Source: Vanilla planifolia (lineage: Eukaryota > Streptophyta > Magnoliopsida > Asparagales > Orchidaceae). Taken from it: a stretch of 64,000 bases of DNA. Below the pieces are notes generated by a model. The model had not been told where the DNA came from, ran no database searches, and saw nothing but the letters and a program-made list of their open reading frames with translations. Where the stretch lies: assembly GCA_023846275.1 (NCBI GenBank), contig CM043870.1, positions 16,972,385 through 17,036,384 on the forward strand. Direction: 5' to 3'. Made by a program: the position numbers and the translations under genes. This document shows positions 61,981 through 64,000 of the stretch, in pieces. The stretch's first letter is position 1; each line of letters begins with the position of its first letter.

Positions 61981-64000
61981 GTTTTTTCATAGAATTCTAT
62001 TTTCTAATGAATGATAATTTATTTTCACATACTAATGTTAAAAAAGGTAAATTCTTATAAATGATATTTTATAATTATCATATTTTTAATCAAGTTTTAA
62101 TAATAACTTTACGACATTATTGTTAACTTCATAAAATAAAAAATATGGCACATAATATGATGTAGTAAAATAATAACCTTAATTTAGTTCAATATTGAGC
62201 AAAATGGCTTATATGAATTAAAATAAATTAAGGTTAATTTATGTTTATAATGGTATATATATGATATGCATAGAATTTTCTCAACATAAAAATATTATAT
62301 TATGAAATATCAAAAGTATAAAATTATATTATTAATGTTAAATATTATTTATATTTATATATAACATATATATCACATCACATAAATATAAAATATTATA
62401 ATAAAATTATATAGATTATTTATTTATTTTTTTAAGTTTAGGCATAAAAAAGATAATATTAAATTAATAGTCATAATATTCTCTAAGTATTTTTAATATT
62501 CTAAAATAATAATAATCCTCAAAAAATTTTTATCTTTTATTATTAAAAAATATTATATTTCATTTACTTTTTATACTTATTAAATTATAAGTTTAATTTT
62601 GAAAGTGTAATTCTTATTAAATTATTTTTCTATCTTTTTCCTTTTTATCATGATCGCTCACATATTCTCTTTCCTCTCGATCCTATTATCATCTTATTCT
62701 TTCTTTACTTTTTATCTTATTATATTACACTTGGCCTCTCTCTCTTCTGCCATTCTCTACTCTGTCATCTCTCTCTCTCTCTCTCTCTCTATTTTGTTAA
62801 TTCTTTCGATCGCTTCTATGTTCTCTCTTTTCATTTTCTTTTCATAATTAGTTTTTAATAATTAGTTTATGATGTTTTTATTAGTTTGATATAATAATAA
62901 ACATGGTAAATCATATTGATAAAATAAAATAATGACATTGTTTTTGTTTAATATTAAGTAAAATAACCTATAATAATCTCTAATTAATTTATTCTTATAA
63001 TAATATGTATTTTATATTTATAGAATTTTCTAAATATAAAATGTTATTTTACTAAAAATTACTAATCTAAAATTATATCCTTAATACGAAATATTATTTA
63101 TATTTATTATCAAAGTTAAATCATACAAAGAAAATATATTAGGATAATCATTAAATTTATTGTTTAAATAACTTTTTTAATTTTAAGTATGAATAAAATG
63201 ATATTAAATTTATATTTAAAATATTCTCTATCTATTTTTAATATTCTAAAATAATAATGAATCTCGAATATTTTTTATGTCTTATTATTATTAAAAATTA
63301 TACATTTTTTATTTTTATATTTAATAAATATTATAAGGTTAAATAATAAGAATTTAATTTTTATTAAATAAATTTTCTTATTTTTTCCTCTTTATCATAA
63401 TGTCTCAGATATTGTCTCTTTTCTCTCTCTCCTATTGTCATTCTTTTATCTCTCTCTTCATTCTTTATCACATTATATTCTTTTTGGCTTCTCTCTCTCC
63501 TTTATTCTTCACTATTTTCTCATTTTCTTTCTCTCTCTCTCTCTCTCTGTTTACTTATTTATTTATTCGCTGTATCTCATCTATGTTCTCTCTTTTCTTT
63601 TTCTTTTTGTTAAATCCTCTCTCATCTCTCTCTATTATTATTTTTCTCTTTATTTTGCTATTATTAATTTGTGAATTTCTCCCTCTCAGAGAAAAGTTAC
63701 CTACATCTCCATCATCTCTTTTTCAACACAAGAACTAACAAATCTCTCATATTACATAGCTTAATATATAATATGTTTTATAAATATATATCTTTAGTAA
63801 TATTGATTGAGTAATTAAATTTTATATTTATAAGAAAATTAATATAATGAAATAAAGTCTTATATGTTAATATCTAGAATATGAACAGTAGCATTATGTA
63901 TAGTTTTTTTTATTAATTATATATAAAAAATATTAATACTATAAACTATTATGACGCATAAAATAATCATAAATATTTTTTTCAAAGTGCATATATTAGA
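61981..64000 (+). repeat. 5S spacer 20 (cut by the window edge)
   Basis: Partner of spacer 11. B block near 62650 (CACTTGG variant), A block near 63400. The window ends about 80 bp before the next 5S gene should start. Confidence 0.9.

Larger units (their letters stand above)
12708..64000 (+). repeat. 5S rDNA tandem array, period about 2.2 kb, 20 gene copies
   Basis: Twenty direct copies of a 118-nt 5S rRNA-like gene lie head to tail, spaced 2202-2225 bp apart. Exceptions are the first interval (3030 bp, extra half-spacer) and two intervals enlarged by a 2.4-kb LINE. Spacers are extremely AT-rich with two TC tracts each. Plant 5S units are usually a few hundred base pairs, so this spacer is unusually long. 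The array is still running at the right edge. Confidence 0.95.
41746..64000 (+). repeat. Higher-order repeat block 2 (incomplete at the right edge)
   Basis: This repeats block 1 at an offset of about 24,535 bp up to about 50.3 kb, then at about 22,330 bp after loss of one unit. Unit-specific variants stay in register in both parts. The window ends inside the tenth position of the block. Confidence 0.85.

Overview
The window looks like nuclear DNA of a flowering plant. The clues are spliced exons of a plant GP210-type nucleoporin, a tandem array of plant-type 5S rRNA genes, and a plant L1-clade LINE. Most of the sequence is very AT-rich, and the LINE is a clear GC-richer island. The species cannot be named from sequence alone.

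Layout. Positions 1-1013 are the last five bases of a GP210 exon and the start of its intron. At 1014 the intron passes abruptly into 5S-spacer sequence, which ends near 2446 before any 5S gene is reached. Positions 2447-8020 are AT-rich sequence with no gene I can support, apart from a 226-bp-period direct duplication (5223-5666) and two weak coding-like patches. Positions 8021-11699 hold five consecutive GP210 exons, the last ending with the same bases that open the window. The block 1-2446 is repeated almost exactly at 11695-14140, an offset of 11,694 bp. From 12708 to the right edge everything is a 5S rDNA array: 20 copies of a 118-nt 5S gene separated by AT-rich spacers of about 2.1 kb.

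Array structure. Each spacer contains two diverged homologous halves of about 0.75 kb, here called B and A, each ending in a TC-rich block. A unique segment of about 0.5 kb then leads to the next gene. The period is about 2.2 kb. Ten units, one carrying a LINE, form a block of about 24.5 kb that is itself tandemly duplicated (about 17.2-41.7 kb, then 41.7-64 kb). The second block has lost one unit and shows a patchwork typical of gene conversion.

LINE. A 5'-truncated LINE (RT plus zf-RVT) sits inside a 5S gene with a 17-bp target-site duplication. Both copies come from one insertion, later duplicated with the block. The long open frame starts at an ATG in the antisense 5S sequence.

Most notable: compared with the usual land-plant 5S rRNA (recalled, not searched), the array consensus differs at about 17 of 118 positions. 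Every change in a helix keeps pairing, and five are complete two-sided base-pair swaps. That argues for a divergent but structurally constrained 5S family rather than simple pseudogene decay. The array lies where a GP210 intron should be, so this copy of GP210 is either interrupted by tens of kilobases of rDNA or is a dead fragment at the array edge.
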